Assembly (NCBI GenBank): GCA_020638955.1
Contig: JACKHO010000003.1
Coordinates: 248,001 to 312,000 of the forward strand
Length of the DNA: 64,000 bases
Reading direction: 5' to 3'
Source: Planctomycetaceae bacterium
Lineage (GTDB): Bacteria; Planctomycetota; Planctomycetia; Planctomycetales; Planctomycetaceae
Below the pieces are notes generated by a model. The model had not been told where the DNA came from and ran no database searches. It worked only from the letters and a program-made list of their open reading frames with translations. The position numbers and the translations under genes are program-made. Within the stretch, counting starts at the first letter, position 1, and each line of letters opens with the position of its first letter. Positions 43,384 to 53,600 of the stretch are shown in pieces.

Positions 43384-43944
43384 ATGGCTGAATCGGATTC
43401 ACGCGCCGTAACCAACGTAAATCGACCAGAAATCGATTGGGGCGCAGCGTACGCGCAGCACCGGCGGTGGTTGCAAACGGTCATACGGAACCGACTCGGC
43501 GACGAATCAGCGGTAGAGGATGTATTGCAGGAAGTGGGGCTCGCGGCGACGAAGTCGTCCAACAAGCCCGACGATCCGGAAATGGTGGCCCCGTGGTTGT
43601 ACCGCGTAGCCATCAAGCAATGCCTTTTCTACCGCCGGACACGAGGTCGGCGACGCCGTTTCGAGGACGAGTTCGAGACGGAGCAGCAGCGGAGGGGATT
43701 ATCCGACACGCAGCAACCAATTGACTGGCTGCTGGATCGGGAACGATTCGTTGCGCTGCGGGAAGCCTTGAATGAATTGTCAGAGTTGGACCGGGAAATC
43801 CTGCTCCTGAAGTACACGGAAGGTTGGACGTACAAGGATTTGGCAAAGCACCTTGGGGTGACCCCACACGCCATTGAACATCGACTCATTAAGTCCAAGC
43901 AACGACTGCGTCGGCAACTGAATGCTGCTGGCGTAGAGAGCTGA
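43384..43944 (+). CDS. ECF-type RNA polymerase sigma factor
   Basis: 186 residues from ATG 43384. Region 2 is at about 20-95 (DESAVEDVLQEVGLAA; MVAPWLYRVAIKQCLFYRR) and region 4 at about 125-180 (ELDREILLLKYTEGWTYKDL; LGVTPHAIEHRLIKSKQRLR). Cytoplasmic, directing RNA polymerase to a small regulon. It is followed 33 bp later by a membrane protein with the position and topology of an anti-sigma factor, then by a PDZ protein; these probably form one operon. Upstream in-frame codons add no similarity. The start lacks a strong ribosome binding site. Confidence 0.9.
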   Translation: MAESDSRAVTNVNRPEIDWGAAYAQHRRWLQTVIRNRLGDESAVEDVLQEVGLAATKSSNKPDDPEMVAPWLYRVAIKQCLFYRRTRGRRRRFEDEFETEQQRRGLSDTQQPIDWLLDRERFVALREALNELSELDREILLLKYTEGWTYKDLAKHLGVTPHAIEHRLIKSKQRLRRQLNAAGVES

Positions 43945-43977
43945 TTCGGAAAGTGAATTGTTACTGAGCACAGAGCA

Positions 43978-44769
43978 ATGACAGAAGGACCATCTACAAA
44001 ACCTGTTGATACCAGACTCCTGCAGCAATGCATTGATGGAGAGTTGTGTGAGGCGGCAGAGGTTGACTTCCTCCGTTCACTCGATCAGCAGCCCGAACAT
44101 TGGCGCGGGCTGGCATTAGGATTCATTGAAGACCGACTGCTCCGCCGGGCGTGTCAGTCATTGCCGCTTGAAGAGCCGGTACAGAAGGCTCCGCAGGCCG
44201 CGTTGGCGCAGCGTCAGCCGTCACGTCGCGAGCAGGGAAGCTGGCTTCCATTTGCCGCAACTCTCAGTCTGTCACTTTGTCTGGGCGTTGCCATGGGGCT
44301 GACCTGGGTGACGTGGCACCGTTCGGCCGGATCGGGTCTCGTCAACGAATCGAACCTTGCTGCGACCGAACAGGTTGCGGAATCTCAGGTTGCCCCGAAG
44401 CCTACGAACGCCGTAAATGTCCCGATTGACGGTACCGCTGCACAGTTCGCATCCGAACGGCAATCGACGCCACTGGGGCGACCAACGAATTCGTTAGCGG
44501 GGCAGCCACTTAGTGTCGATCCTGTTTACGAATTGGGATTTCAAGACGGCAATGATGAATCTGTGGTCGTACCGGTCTATCCGTATACGAGTGCCCACCC
44601 AGACATGTACACGCGCAAGTCAGTGATTCCGCAAAATGTGGAGGCCGCCTTGCGTCAACGTGGCTACTCAGTGAATCAGCAGCGTCGTTACATGGTCATC
44701 GACCTCGAAGACGGCCGCCGCATTGTGGTTCCACAGGAAGCCGTTTCAGTTGAGTACGACGTTCAATAG
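43978..44769 (+). CDS. Putative anti-sigma factor, single-pass membrane protein
   Basis: 263 residues. N-terminal cytoplasmic part (LLQQCIDGELCEAAEVDFL) is compatible with an anti-sigma domain, though the HxxxCxxC zinc motif is absent. A single membrane helix (LPFAATLSLSLCLGVAMGLTW) lies near residue 95. The periplasmic part is hydrophilic with a C-terminal stretch (NVEAALRQRGYSVNQQRRY) of regular character. Call rests mainly on position right after the ECF gene and on the single-pass topology, so it is an inference. Confidence 0.62.
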   Translation: MTEGPSTKPVDTRLLQQCIDGELCEAAEVDFLRSLDQQPEHWRGLALGFIEDRLLRRACQSLPLEEPVQKAPQAALAQRQPSRREQGSWLPFAATLSLSLCLGVAMGLTWVTWHRSAGSGLVNESNLAATEQVAESQVAPKPTNAVNVPIDGTAAQFASERQSTPLGRPTNSLAGQPLSVDPVYELGFQDGNDESVVVPVYPYTSAHPDMYTRKSVIPQNVEAALRQRGYSVNQQRRYMVIDLEDGRRIVVPQEAVSVEYDVQ

Positions 44770-44805
44770 GGCCAATCCCCCCAAGACAATACAGGAGAAA
44801 TCCCA

Positions 44806-45588
44806 ATGGTAAAATGGACGAGTTTGCTGCTGGTAACACTAGGGTCGCTGCCCTGCTTCGCGGTCGATCCGCCGGGCGATCGGAGTGTGGTTATTCCGCG
44901 TTCGAAGGGCATTCGGATTCTTATCCAGGACGCCGACGGAAACATCGTTGAATCGTCTGGCATTGAAGCACTTCTTCCACCGGGAGGAGAAATCAAGCAG
45001 CCACTCGGAGCGATTATTGACGCGGATGTTGTGGCTCCCGCGGAAATCTCATTTGTGCTGGGAGTACGCGTTGTTCCACTTCAGGAAGGAGTGGCTGAGC
45101 ATCTAGGCCTCAAGGAAAGCCAGGGGCTCATTGTCGGCGAAGTACTTGAAGAGAGCGCTGCAGCGAAGGCTGGCATTCAGTCGCATGACATTCTGACAGC
45201 AATTGGCGAGACGCCATTGGAAAGTGTGAATGGACTGCGTGAAGTGGTGAACGCGAGTGGTGGCGAAGCGCTCACCGTCCACTGGCTGCGGAATGGGAAG
45301 CAGCATTCCGCTGAGGTCACGCCCACAAAGCCCGATCCTCAAACTCTCAGCGTATTTGTTGACGGCGATAACAAATTCGACTTAAAGAACTTCTCGGTTG
45401 TCCCACTCGATGGAGACGCTGAAACAAAATATGACATGTCCTGGAGCTATCCTGGAATTCTTCTGCCGCATGCGGGACTTGGCGAAGCGACGCAGCAGTC
45501 GGTTCAGGAGTTGAAAGAAAAGGTCGACGCGATGCAGGACCAACTGAAGCGCATCGAGGATCTGCTCAAGAAGATTCCGGCTGAATAG
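44806..45588 (+). CDS. Secreted PDZ-domain protein
   Basis: 260 residues. Signal peptide at the N-terminus (WTSLLLVTLGSLPCFA), with a GGAGAAAT-type ribosome binding site just before ATG 44806. A single PDZ domain occupies about residues 85-170 (GVRVVPLQEGVAEHLGL; ESQGLIVGEVLEESAAAKAGIQ; DILTAIGETPLESV), lacking the protease domain of HtrA proteins. The C-terminus is a coiled coil (VQELKEKVDAMQDQLKRIEDLL). It should act in the periplasm as a ligand-binding or scaffolding partner, perhaps sensing for the upstream ECF/anti-sigma pair. A strong terminator follows. Confidence 0.85.
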   Translation: MVKWTSLLLVTLGSLPCFAVDPPGDRSVVIPRSKGIRILIQDADGNIVESSGIEALLPPGGEIKQPLGAIIDADVVAPAEISFVLGVRVVPLQEGVAEHLGLKESQGLIVGEVLEESAAAKAGIQSHDILTAIGETPLESVNGLREVVNASGGEALTVHWLRNGKQHSAEVTPTKPDPQTLSVFVDGDNKFDLKNFSVVPLDGDAETKYDMSWSYPGILLPHAGLGEATQQSVQELKEKVDAMQDQLKRIEDLLKKIPAE

Positions 45589-45626
45589 ATTCGCATGGTC
45601 GACCAACGTGGTAACCAGAATGCAAA

Positions 45627-45664
45627 AAGAGCGTGGTGAGTAATCACCACGCTCTTCGTGTTTT
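45627..45664 (+). terminator. Rho-independent terminator after the sigma-PDZ operon
   Basis: AAGAGCGTGGTGA (45627-45639) pairs perfectly with TCACCACGCTCTT (45644-45656) over a GTAA loop, followed by CGTGTTTT. The next gene is convergent and ends at 45695, so the hairpin can serve both. Confidence 0.87.
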
Positions 45665-45694
45665 CAGAGTGAATTTGCGCGAAGGAGAAATCGC

Positions 45695-46018
45695 TCAGGC
45701 GGTGCGTGCTTCAGGTGCGGACTGCGTTGCCTGTTCCACGCTACGGAACCGACTCGCGTACCACCAGCGTTCCAGGAAGTTGGCCACGTGCAGGTTGGGA
45801 GTATCCGCGTGCATGACGTGTTGCTTCCCGCGACGGGTCTGCAGCACGACGGAACCATCATCGCGAACTTCGGTGACCACCCAGAACTTGTCGACGGTGT
45901 AGCTATACTGGTCGCCGTTCGAAGCAGGTGCCACCTGCTGGGCTCGTGGTCCAGGATGACTGCTATGCTTTGTCTTGCGACAAATGACCCAGTCGCCGGG
46001 GGTAAATGTCTTCTTCAT
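45695..46018 (-). CDS. Hypothetical protein
   Basis: 107 residues from ATG 46018 (MKKTFTPGDWVICRKTKHS). It begins with a short SH3-like beta segment (GDWVICRKTK; DKFWVVTEVRDDGSVVLQTR) and continues through a Trp-rich stretch (NFLERWWYASRF) to an Ala-rich end. Similar small proteins occur in planctomycetes without assigned function. An upstream extension of 27 residues is not supported. No signal or membrane helix. Confidence 0.6.
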   Translation of the reverse strand: MKKTFTPGDWVICRKTKHSSHPGPRAQQVAPASNGDQYSYTVDKFWVVTEVRDDGSVVLQTRRGKQHVMHADTPNLHVANFLERWWYASRFRSVEQATQSAPEARTA

Positions 46019-46383
46019 AGTTCTGTCCACCATCTTCCCTGAAACGACACTGCACCGCGCACTGAATGTCGTTTTCACCAATTGGTGTTGCCAGTTCACT
46101 CTAGCAGTGGCTCATTTTGTACAATTCACTGACTTAGGGAAAGTCCCAAATCCCGGCAGGAGAGAATTTTGTCATGACTCGCCGTGTCGTATCCTGAACT
46201 CGGCGTGAGACTTGGGGATTCAGCGGCGGCGGGGGGGTGGCCAATTCCTCACTTTGCCGGCAGCCGATCGGCAAGTTTTGCCGATTGAAGCCGGGGCAAG
46301 GCGCTTCCTCTTGCGAAATGACGTTCCTCGCGAGACGCATTTCAGGCTAAACTCCGGGCTTATGCCATGTCAGGGAGGACAGG
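46019..46383. other. Intergenic region with hairpins upstream of the YdjM-like gene
   Basis: About 365 bp between divergent genes. ATCGGCAA (46267-46274) and TTGCCGAT (46278-46285) form an 8-bp hairpin with a 3-base loop inside a GC-rich segment. A G-run (GCGGGGGGGTGG) lies at about 46230. No convincing gene seen. An AGGGAGG ribosome binding site directly precedes the next gene. Confidence 0.45.
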
Positions 46384-47454
46384 ATGGCCTCGTATCGCGA
46401 ACACGTTACGTTCAGCAGTCTACTCGGAGTCGGTTACGGTGCGCTCGCCGTGTTCGGCGCAGGATACACTCCGCAGCAGGGGCTGCTCGCAGGATGTCTG
46501 GCCGGCATTGGCGGTATGTTACCTGACCTCGACCTGCCGACTGGCAAGCCGGGCAAGGAAATCTTTTCGCTGACCGCAGCCGTCGCACCACTCATTCTTG
46601 TGGGTCGAGTTCTAAAAGCCTTTCAGCTTCCGAACGACGCCGAAACGACCATGCTGTGCGTGGTCGTCATGTACTTGGCCATTCGTTACGGGATGGCCGC
46701 CCTGGTAGCGCGGTTCAGTTCGCATCGCGGCATGTTTCACAGCATTCCTGCACTCATTATCGCAGGAGAACTCGTGTACCTCGGCTATCCCAGCGGACTG
46801 ACGACCGTCAAGCTCCTCATGGGAGGCGGGGTCGCCATAGGCTTCCTCTCGCACCTCATTCTCGATGAAATCTGGAGCATTCGCTGGAACGGTGTCGTCC
46901 CCGATTTGAAAAAATCCTCGGGCACCGCCATGAAATTCGTTGGCGAGAAGTTCGTCCCGAATGCCTTAACATTTGCAATCCTGGCCACGGCCTCGTTCTT
47001 TGTGTTGGATGAAGCGGGACTGCTGACGCGCCCGGGAGATGCCTCATCCAACATGGCGGAAGAGTCCGCACCTCAGGAAGCGACATCCGATGCTCCATTG
47101 CTGCGACAGGCAACTCTCCCCGAAGAGTTCCTCGACGCACCAGCGACCAGTCTCGGCGCTCCCCATGCCGAAATGCAGACGCCCGACGTGCTGCTCCCGA
47201 CGGAAACAGAACTCGGGGCCCCGTCCCCGTCCACACCGCCACTCTTCCAGCCCACGCCAGCAACTCGTCCAGTGCCAGCGCCCACCACAATTCCGGAACC
47301 GACTCCCAGTCTGGAAAATGTCTTCTCAGTGCCGCGGCCTTCGCGCACTGTGGAACAACCCGCGCCAATTGCTCCGGAACCAATGCCGCAGCAGACGATC
47401 GTCCCCATGCAAATTCCCATGAATGGCGGAAGTCCGGACCTGCGTCAGTTGTAG
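46384..47454 (+). CDS. YdjM/LexA-binding-type metal-dependent membrane hydrolase
   Basis: 356 residues. AGGGAGG lies seven bases before the ATG. The N-terminal 200 residues are hydrophobic helices carrying the family's metal-binding motifs: GGMLPDLDLPTGKPG, SSHRGMFHSIPALI (His114, His119) and SHLILDEIWSIRW. The C-terminal 150 residues are a Pro/Thr-rich, low-complexity tail typical of extended periplasmic segments. The family is DUF457/YdjM; its substrates are unclear. Confidence 0.85.
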   Translation: MASYREHVTFSSLLGVGYGALAVFGAGYTPQQGLLAGCLAGIGGMLPDLDLPTGKPGKEIFSLTAAVAPLILVGRVLKAFQLPNDAETTMLCVVVMYLAIRYGMAALVARFSSHRGMFHSIPALIIAGELVYLGYPSGLTTVKLLMGGGVAIGFLSHLILDEIWSIRWNGVVPDLKKSSGTAMKFVGEKFVPNALTFAILATASFFVLDEAGLLTRPGDASSNMAEESAPQEATSDAPLLRQATLPEEFLDAPATSLGAPHAEMQTPDVLLPTETELGAPSPSTPPLFQPTPATRPVPAPTTIPEPTPSLENVFSVPRPSRTVEQPAPIAPEPMPQQTIVPMQIPMNGGSPDLRQL

Positions 47455-47652
47455 TGTTTCCGGCTGAGTCGCAATTCTCGCCCGACAAGTTCTCTGCTGG
47501 CTTCCTCGGCACAGCCTCAGGGCCAACCTTCATGGAATTCAGGACAAACGTAATCGTCGCATGCACGGCGGTGTCCGAGCATTTGCAGCTCTGCGGTTGC
47601 AGTCGATAGAGTCATGCCACGAGCAACTCATTTCGAATTCGAGGACCTGCCG

Positions 47653-49492
47653 ATGTCATTGTCCTGCTGGCGACTGTTTTCCATCTGTCTGTTGTCGCTG
47701 TTTGCGTCGGCTGCCTGGGCAGCCGAGAAGCCGAACGTGCTCATCATTACCGTCGACGACATGAGTGCCGATTCGATGGGAGCCTTCGGATGCGGCATCG
47801 CAGGGCTGACGCCGAACATGGATCGACTGGCAGCCGAGGGAATTCGTTTCCGCCACGCCCACGTACAGGTGGGAAACTGCATGCCCTCGCGGAATGTCAT
47901 GTGGTCGGGACGCTATCCACATAACAATGGTGTGGAAGGGTTTTATCAGGTGAAGGACATTACCTACCCGGTCCTGTGCGACCTCATGCAGGACGCCGGA
48001 TACCTGACCGGCATTCGGCACAAGGTTTCGCATTCCACGCCGTACTCTCCCTACCGTTGGGATATCAACTTCGACACCGGGAGTGACGGTTCCAAGCCGC
48101 ACACGAAAGATGCGGCCTCCTACGGAACTTCGACTCGCGAAGGAATTCAAGCCGCACAGCAGGCGGAGAAGCCGTTCTGCCTGGTCATCAACATTGCCGA
48201 TCCTCACAAGCCGTTCTACGCGGAAGGGCAACGTGGCCAAACCATCCCCGATCCGCACGTTCCTTCACGCGTCATCACTCCCGACGAAGTTCCCATTCCC
48301 GGTTTCCTCTTCGATGATCCTGTCGTGCGAAAGGAACTGGCTCACTACTATTCGTCGGTGCGTCGGGCTGATGATGCCGTCGGCGAGATCCTGCGAGCAC
48401 TCGACCAGAGCGGACAGGCGAAGAACACGCTTGTACTGTTTTTGTCCGACCATGGCATGCCATTGCCATTTGCCAAGACGCAACTGTATCACCACAGCAC
48501 TCACACGCCGCTCGTTGTCCGCTGGCCCGGAGTGGTGGAGGCGGGAGCCGTCGACGAGAAGCACATGGTTTCCGCCGTCGACTTTCTGCCGACGCTGCTG
48601 GATGCGACTGGGATTGAGCATCCCGCAGGATTGAATGGACGCTCGTTCTTTCCACTTTTGAAAGGGGGCGAGCAAGAGGAACGAGACTTCGTCATTAAAG
48701 AATACAACGAAAACGCCGGCGGCTCGCGCGATCCCATGCGGGCGGTGCAGACGAAGCAGTACCTGTATTTGTTTAATCCCTGGTCCAACGGCGAACGCGT
48801 CATGGCGACCGCGACGTCCGGCACATCCACCTACCGGCGTTTTGCCGAGTTGGCGAAGTCCGATCCGTTCTCGCTGCGCGACGCATGACCTGTATCAGCA
48901 CCGCGTGGTCGAGGAGTTGTACGATGTCGTGCAGGACCCCGACTGTCTACAGAACCTGATTGACAGTCAAATCACCAGGATGCGGTCCGCGATTTACGTT
49001 CGCAGCTGGAATTCTGGATGATTGAAACCGGCGATGATTTGCTCCCCGTGTTTCGCCAGCGAGACAATGCGGAGGTGCGCGAGGCGTACGTCGTCGGCAA
49101 AGAACAGGAAGCAGAACAGCGACGCAACGGAAAACGCGGAAACCAGAACAAGGGAGCAAACGCTCTGAAAGCCCGCCCGAAGGCACAACTCATTGAATTG
49201 GTGCTGCCCGAAACAGTAGCGGGGACCGAAGAATTCACCTTCCAAATTCGCCACAAATTCCCCACAGAACTTGCCACACAAAAGCTGCACGTCACGCTGA
49301 AACAGGGAAACAAAGGGGGTACGTGTCTCGCGGCAGGTGGTTGAGGCCAGCAGGAATGGTGAAGTCCAGTTGAGTTTCGAACTGCCCGAAGAAGTTACCG
49401 ACAACATCCTGCACGTCGCCGTGTTTGTGGGTGAAGACTTCGAACACAATCTGCAACACACGCAATCCAATCCGATCGAAGTCGCCCTGTAA
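47653..49492 (+). pseudogene. Secreted sulfatase with frameshifted C-terminal part
   Basis: The first segment (47653-48888, 411 residues) has a signal peptide (RLFSICLLSLFASAAWA), the Ca-binding start NVLIITVDDMSADSMG, the sulfatase motif CMPSR (VQVGNCMPSRNVMWSG) and LVLFLSDHGMPLPF. It stops at 48888 in mid-domain. The natural continuation (YQHRVVEELYDVVQDPDC) is in another frame from about 48887. After about 48970 the frame changes again (QLEFWMIETGDDLLPVF and on), and after about 49315 once more (SRQVVEASRNGEVQLSFEL) to the stop at 49492. So at least three indels separate one original protein of about 610 residues. Decay or read errors could explain it; three independent breaks within 430 bp favour a pseudogene or poor local reads. 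The IS remnant begins about 90 bp downstream. Confidence 0.8.
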
Positions 49493-49599
49493 TTCCAGTT
49501 TGCAGCTTCAGCGACTGAACGGAACAGTGATCTGCACCATCGATGAAGCTTGGCCCTAATTCGTCTTCGCCCTCGCGGGTCTAGCCCGGATTATTCATG

Positions 49600-50500
49600 A
49601 GTTTGGGGTTTGGTGTGGCGGGGGGGTGTGGTTTGTGGTGTGTGTCTTCAGAAGGGTGGGTTGGGCGCGGAGTGGCGCTTCCCAGGATGTGAAAGACTGG
49701 ATGAGTTTGTGGCGGCGGGACGACGGGGGATCGGGATCAGTGGGGATCGGGATCAGCACCGTTGGATGGTGTGCAGCACCACTTGCCACGTGGAGAGGCT
49801 GGGCCAGGCGGATCAGCACGCGGCGACAACTCACGATCACTTCAGCAGCGACTTTAATCAGCCGTAAACGCCACGTCGCCGGCTGAGCACGACGGAGTTC
49901 AGCACCGGTGGGCGGGCCGGGACGTTCGGCATCGGGGCGTGGAGCACAGCGACGATCCTCCGGCGGAGCGTCAGGAAGTTCGCGGCGGAGCCAGGATGAT
50001 CAGGTTCAGGGCTGTGGCATGCATCAACAGTCGAAACAGATTCGCCACAAACCGGTGATCGCTGAGTCGTTCGCCGCACAAATCGATCTTCAGTTCCTTG
50101 TTTCGATTCTCACTTTCGCCGCGCTGCACGTACTCATCGTAAACACCTTGAGGCAGGATTGTCGCTCCGAAACACCTTGAGGCAGGATTGTCGCTCCGAG
50201 GCGGTTGGTCACGACCGCGCGACGATTCGTTCCGGCAGCATGGCATTCGGCTTTGATGACACCGGTTCGGGATCGGTCCCAAGTGTTGGCCTGGTACGAG
50301 CACACCGTGAACAACCGCTGCTCTTGCCGAGTTGCTGCGAACTGTTCTGTCATCCCCACCTTGTTGTCAAACTCCCGCAGCAGCAACAGGCCCGCATCGC
50401 TCGAAAGGCGTCCGCCGGAATTCTCGACGACCAGGGATTTTCTCGGATGAAATTCCAGACGCTCGGATCACACACCCTGTAAACTCATGACGGCCTCCGT
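49600..50500 (-). pseudogene. IS1380-family transposase remnant
   Basis: Minus-strand fragments in several frames match the order of an IS1380 transposase. Near the 5' end: SSDAGLLLLREFDNKVGMTEQF (a typical N-terminal stretch), then an abrupt jump to RQEQRLFTVCSYQANTWDR, so some hundred residues of the catalytic core are missing. After VTNRLGATILPQGV a 29-base tandem duplication breaks the frame; the reading continues as GVYDEYVQRGESENRNKELK and LSDHRFVANLFRLLMHATAL. The C-terminal part follows in two more frames (LTLRRRIVAVLHAPM; then IVSCRRVLIRLAQPLHVASG). A stop also lies six codons after the first ATG. Certainly inactive. Confidence 0.82.
50141..50198. repeat. 29-bp tandem duplication inside the transposase remnant
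   Basis: The 29 bases beginning AAACACCTTGAGGCAGG and ending GTCGCTCCG occur at 50141-50169 and again, identically, at 50170-50198. A length of 29 is not a multiple of three, so it shifts the transposase frame. Confidence 0.92.
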
Positions 50501-50669
50501 GCTTGCGGGAAAGTTGTTGTGTTTCAAACACTTAAACGCAACACGAGGCCATTTTCTTCAACCCAACGAATAATCCGGGTTAGGTGCAGGTGTCAGGCGT
50601 TGAAGGTTGATGGTCTCAGGTTTAACGGACAGTCACAGAGAAAGTGCTGGCACGTTGTCCGCAATTGAA

Positions 50670-53600
50670 TCAGGATTCTGTCGACTGTGGAGTTTCGGGG
50701 TTGGATGACGTCACAACGGTCAGGCCGAGTGCTCCGACGAAAGCCATGAATCCACCAAGGATGACAAGGACGCCTGGCAGCAGAAGCATGGCTGCGAGTC
50801 CGCCGACTGTGCAACCAGCTGCGATGATGCGAACTGCCATCCGCCAGCCGGTCAGGCGTGCCAGCCAGTGACAGGCCCAGAAGCCCAGCACCAGCCAGAT
50901 GACTCCCCACACGCCACCTTTGAGCCAGGTTGTAAACACCTGCGGCCGCACCTGCAGCGCGAGCTTCGGATCCCCCCCGATTTTCGAGAAAGAGAAGACC
51001 TGACCATCGACCGGAATGTTGATGTCGAGGGAGAGTCCACCGGTGGATGACCAGGCCTGCGCAGGTGCATCGCCAAACGGGCCAGCTGGGTAATACTGAA
51101 CGTCATCCCTCAGGTAATGTGCCGAAGGAAGTCCATACGCTGCTTCGCCACGATTCCTTTTTGCTCGTAGGGACTCCCATGATTCATCAAATTGCAATCC
51201 GCCTTCGGAATTCGGTGACATTTCCACATCACTAAGATAGTTTTGATAGCCGCTCATTTGTTGTGATGGCTCCCCGCGTCCATTGCGGCCAAACTGCTGT
51301 CGCAGTTGAATCATTTGTCCGCCATTCTGCATTTGACCGGACTGCTGTCGTGGTGCGCCGCCGCCAAAGCCTCCACCACCGCCACCGAACCCACCTCCAC
51401 CAAGGCCACCGCCGCCATACACAGCTCCTCCAAATCCTGCCTGGCCGCCAAGGTTGCCCTGAGCGAACGGAACCTGAGCCTGGCCTGGATTCTGCAGTTC
51501 ATAGTTCAGCGTGTTGCCTTGAATGGCATTCTGGCCGAGAAGTTTTCCTTTCAGCACGGCGCGACCTTCGCCACCCTTTTCCGCCTTGGCTTCAGACATA
51601 TCACCCTGCTCGCGGAACCGGAAGGACTTGGCGTCTTTTTCACCTTGAACGAAGCCTTGTCCACCGTTGCTGAAGTAGTTGTTGTCGTTGTTGAACTCAA
51701 TGAACTTTCGCCCACCCTGGTCGAGTATTCCATCGCCATTGACGTCTTCGTCGGGTGGGGCTTCACCATTGCCACTTGTGGGAAGGTTTCGTTGAATTTC
51801 TTCGTAGAGCCGCCGGTTCTTCGTAGCAATTTCCCGTTGCTCAACCACCGTTTCCGCAGTCGCTGGAGCCTGGCTCGCTTCGAAGTTCTCCAGTGCAATT
51901 CCCAGCTGCTTTAAGTTGTTTAGCGATTGTGTTCTCCCCGCCTGCGAAATGGAGTTGTCATTGATATTGCGAATCAGTTCGGAGCCGTCCGCCTGCCAAG
52001 ACTCAGATTGTGCCAGATCAGATGCGGCGCCGGCGTCGCGGTTTTTGTGCCAAGTGACATTGGAACGGGAGCCAGTTTGCAGCGGCTTTGCCGAAAACTC
52101 GTTGGGGACGTACACGTTCCACAGCGTCTGCGCGACGGCGAGTCCATATTCTTCCGATTCATTGACTGAGAGAACCCGTGGGATAGGCAGTTCGATGGCC
52201 TTCCCTTGCACATCGAAATCACCGGGGAGGCCAGATGACAACCGTCCCGCCACGACCGCCTTGATTTCAAACGACAAGTCCGCTTTGCTCGTTTGCGGCA
52301 GCGCGATGAGACGCAGTTGCTGTCCATTCACTGTGGATGTAACAGCTCGTCCTGGCACACCACGTACCATGACGGAAATGAGTCGGCTCTCCTCAGGCAG
52401 AACGAGTGCCATGAACTGCCGACCACGATTTCGCACACTGTACACAGCCTGCGTTCGCCAACTTCCGTCCCCTTCGAGAACAGTCGTCAAATTCGCCACG
52501 GGAATGGTCGCTGAGGCTCCTTGCTGAGCCGCCACTGCTTCGGCCCGCCACACGGGCACCTTACTCGGACGAACCCGAGCGATTTCCATGGCCTGCTGTA
52601 CGAGTTCTTCACGCACGATCAGCGGCAATTCATCGCGTGAAACAGATTCGATTTGTTCCAGGTCGACTGGCGTAATTTGCGCAGTGGAATGGTTCGTCAG
52701 AATGGCGTACTGCCGCTGCAGTTCAATTTTCTGAATGCCCCCTTCTGCTTCCTGCTGGAATTCGATTTGCGGCGTCAGGATGCGGGCGTCTTGCGGGAAG
52801 GGAATGGTTGCGGCAGCCGTAATGAGATAATTCTCTCGCACCGGTTCCACGAGCGTAACGGTCCACAGAATGGTGCCGTCCTCTTGTTTGTCTGAAACAA
52901 TTTGACGCACACCCGGGGCGTCGATGTCGAGGCGTCCATCAAGCCAGTCAGGCGTTGTGAACAGGAACGTGTCGGCTGCTGCACGGGTAATGTTCCAGCG
53001 AACGGTGAATCCGTAGTCGACGGTTGTTTCGGTTGCGTCAATGATCGTGACGGCATCGGCCCGCAGTTGTGGTGGAGCACTGCTGACGCTGAGCGACACG
53101 GGATCAACCGACAGGTCAGTTGACCGGAATGCAAACTGTGGAAGTTCTGAGGCGAGTTGTTTGAGGTTTCCGGAAATCTGTGCGCGGTCAATGGTTCGCC
53201 AGTTGCCGGAACTGGTTACTGAGCCCGACTCTCCTTCCGAGAACCAGACGGCGAGTGTCGAAGTAAGACGTGAAACGTCGACTGGGGCAGGGACCGCCAG
53301 CGAGACATCGGCGTTCGTAATGTCGCGCGGGAGGCGACCTTCGAAGTAGACGACCACCCGACCGAGACGCGGCTGGTCGAATTCCACGGTGAGGATTCTG
53401 CGGTCCCCCTGCTGCGTGACGTACCAGTCCGACATGACCTGCGACACGACGTCGACGGGCAAATAGTCTGCCGGCAATTCGGCACTCACCGATGCTCTTG
53501 GGGCTCCGGTTAAGTCGAAGACGAGTTGGCTGGCCACGAGTGATTTGTGACGTTCAATGGTAATGCCGTGTTCGGCCAGCGTCTGGGCCGTGGCCTGGCG

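Larger units (their letters stand above)
49582..50582 (-). mobile_element. IS1380-family element, internally deleted remnant
   Basis: Terminal inverted repeats are visible: TAGCCCGGATTATTC at 49582-49596 on plus, and GAATAATCCGGGTTA at 50568-50582, the complement of TAACCCGGATTATTC. The enclosed 1.0 kb is shorter than a full IS1380 element (about 1.6-1.7 kb). The bases flanking the CCCGG ends, CTAG on one side and TTAG on the other, could be an altered 4-bp target duplication. The transposase inside is degraded. Confidence 0.8.
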
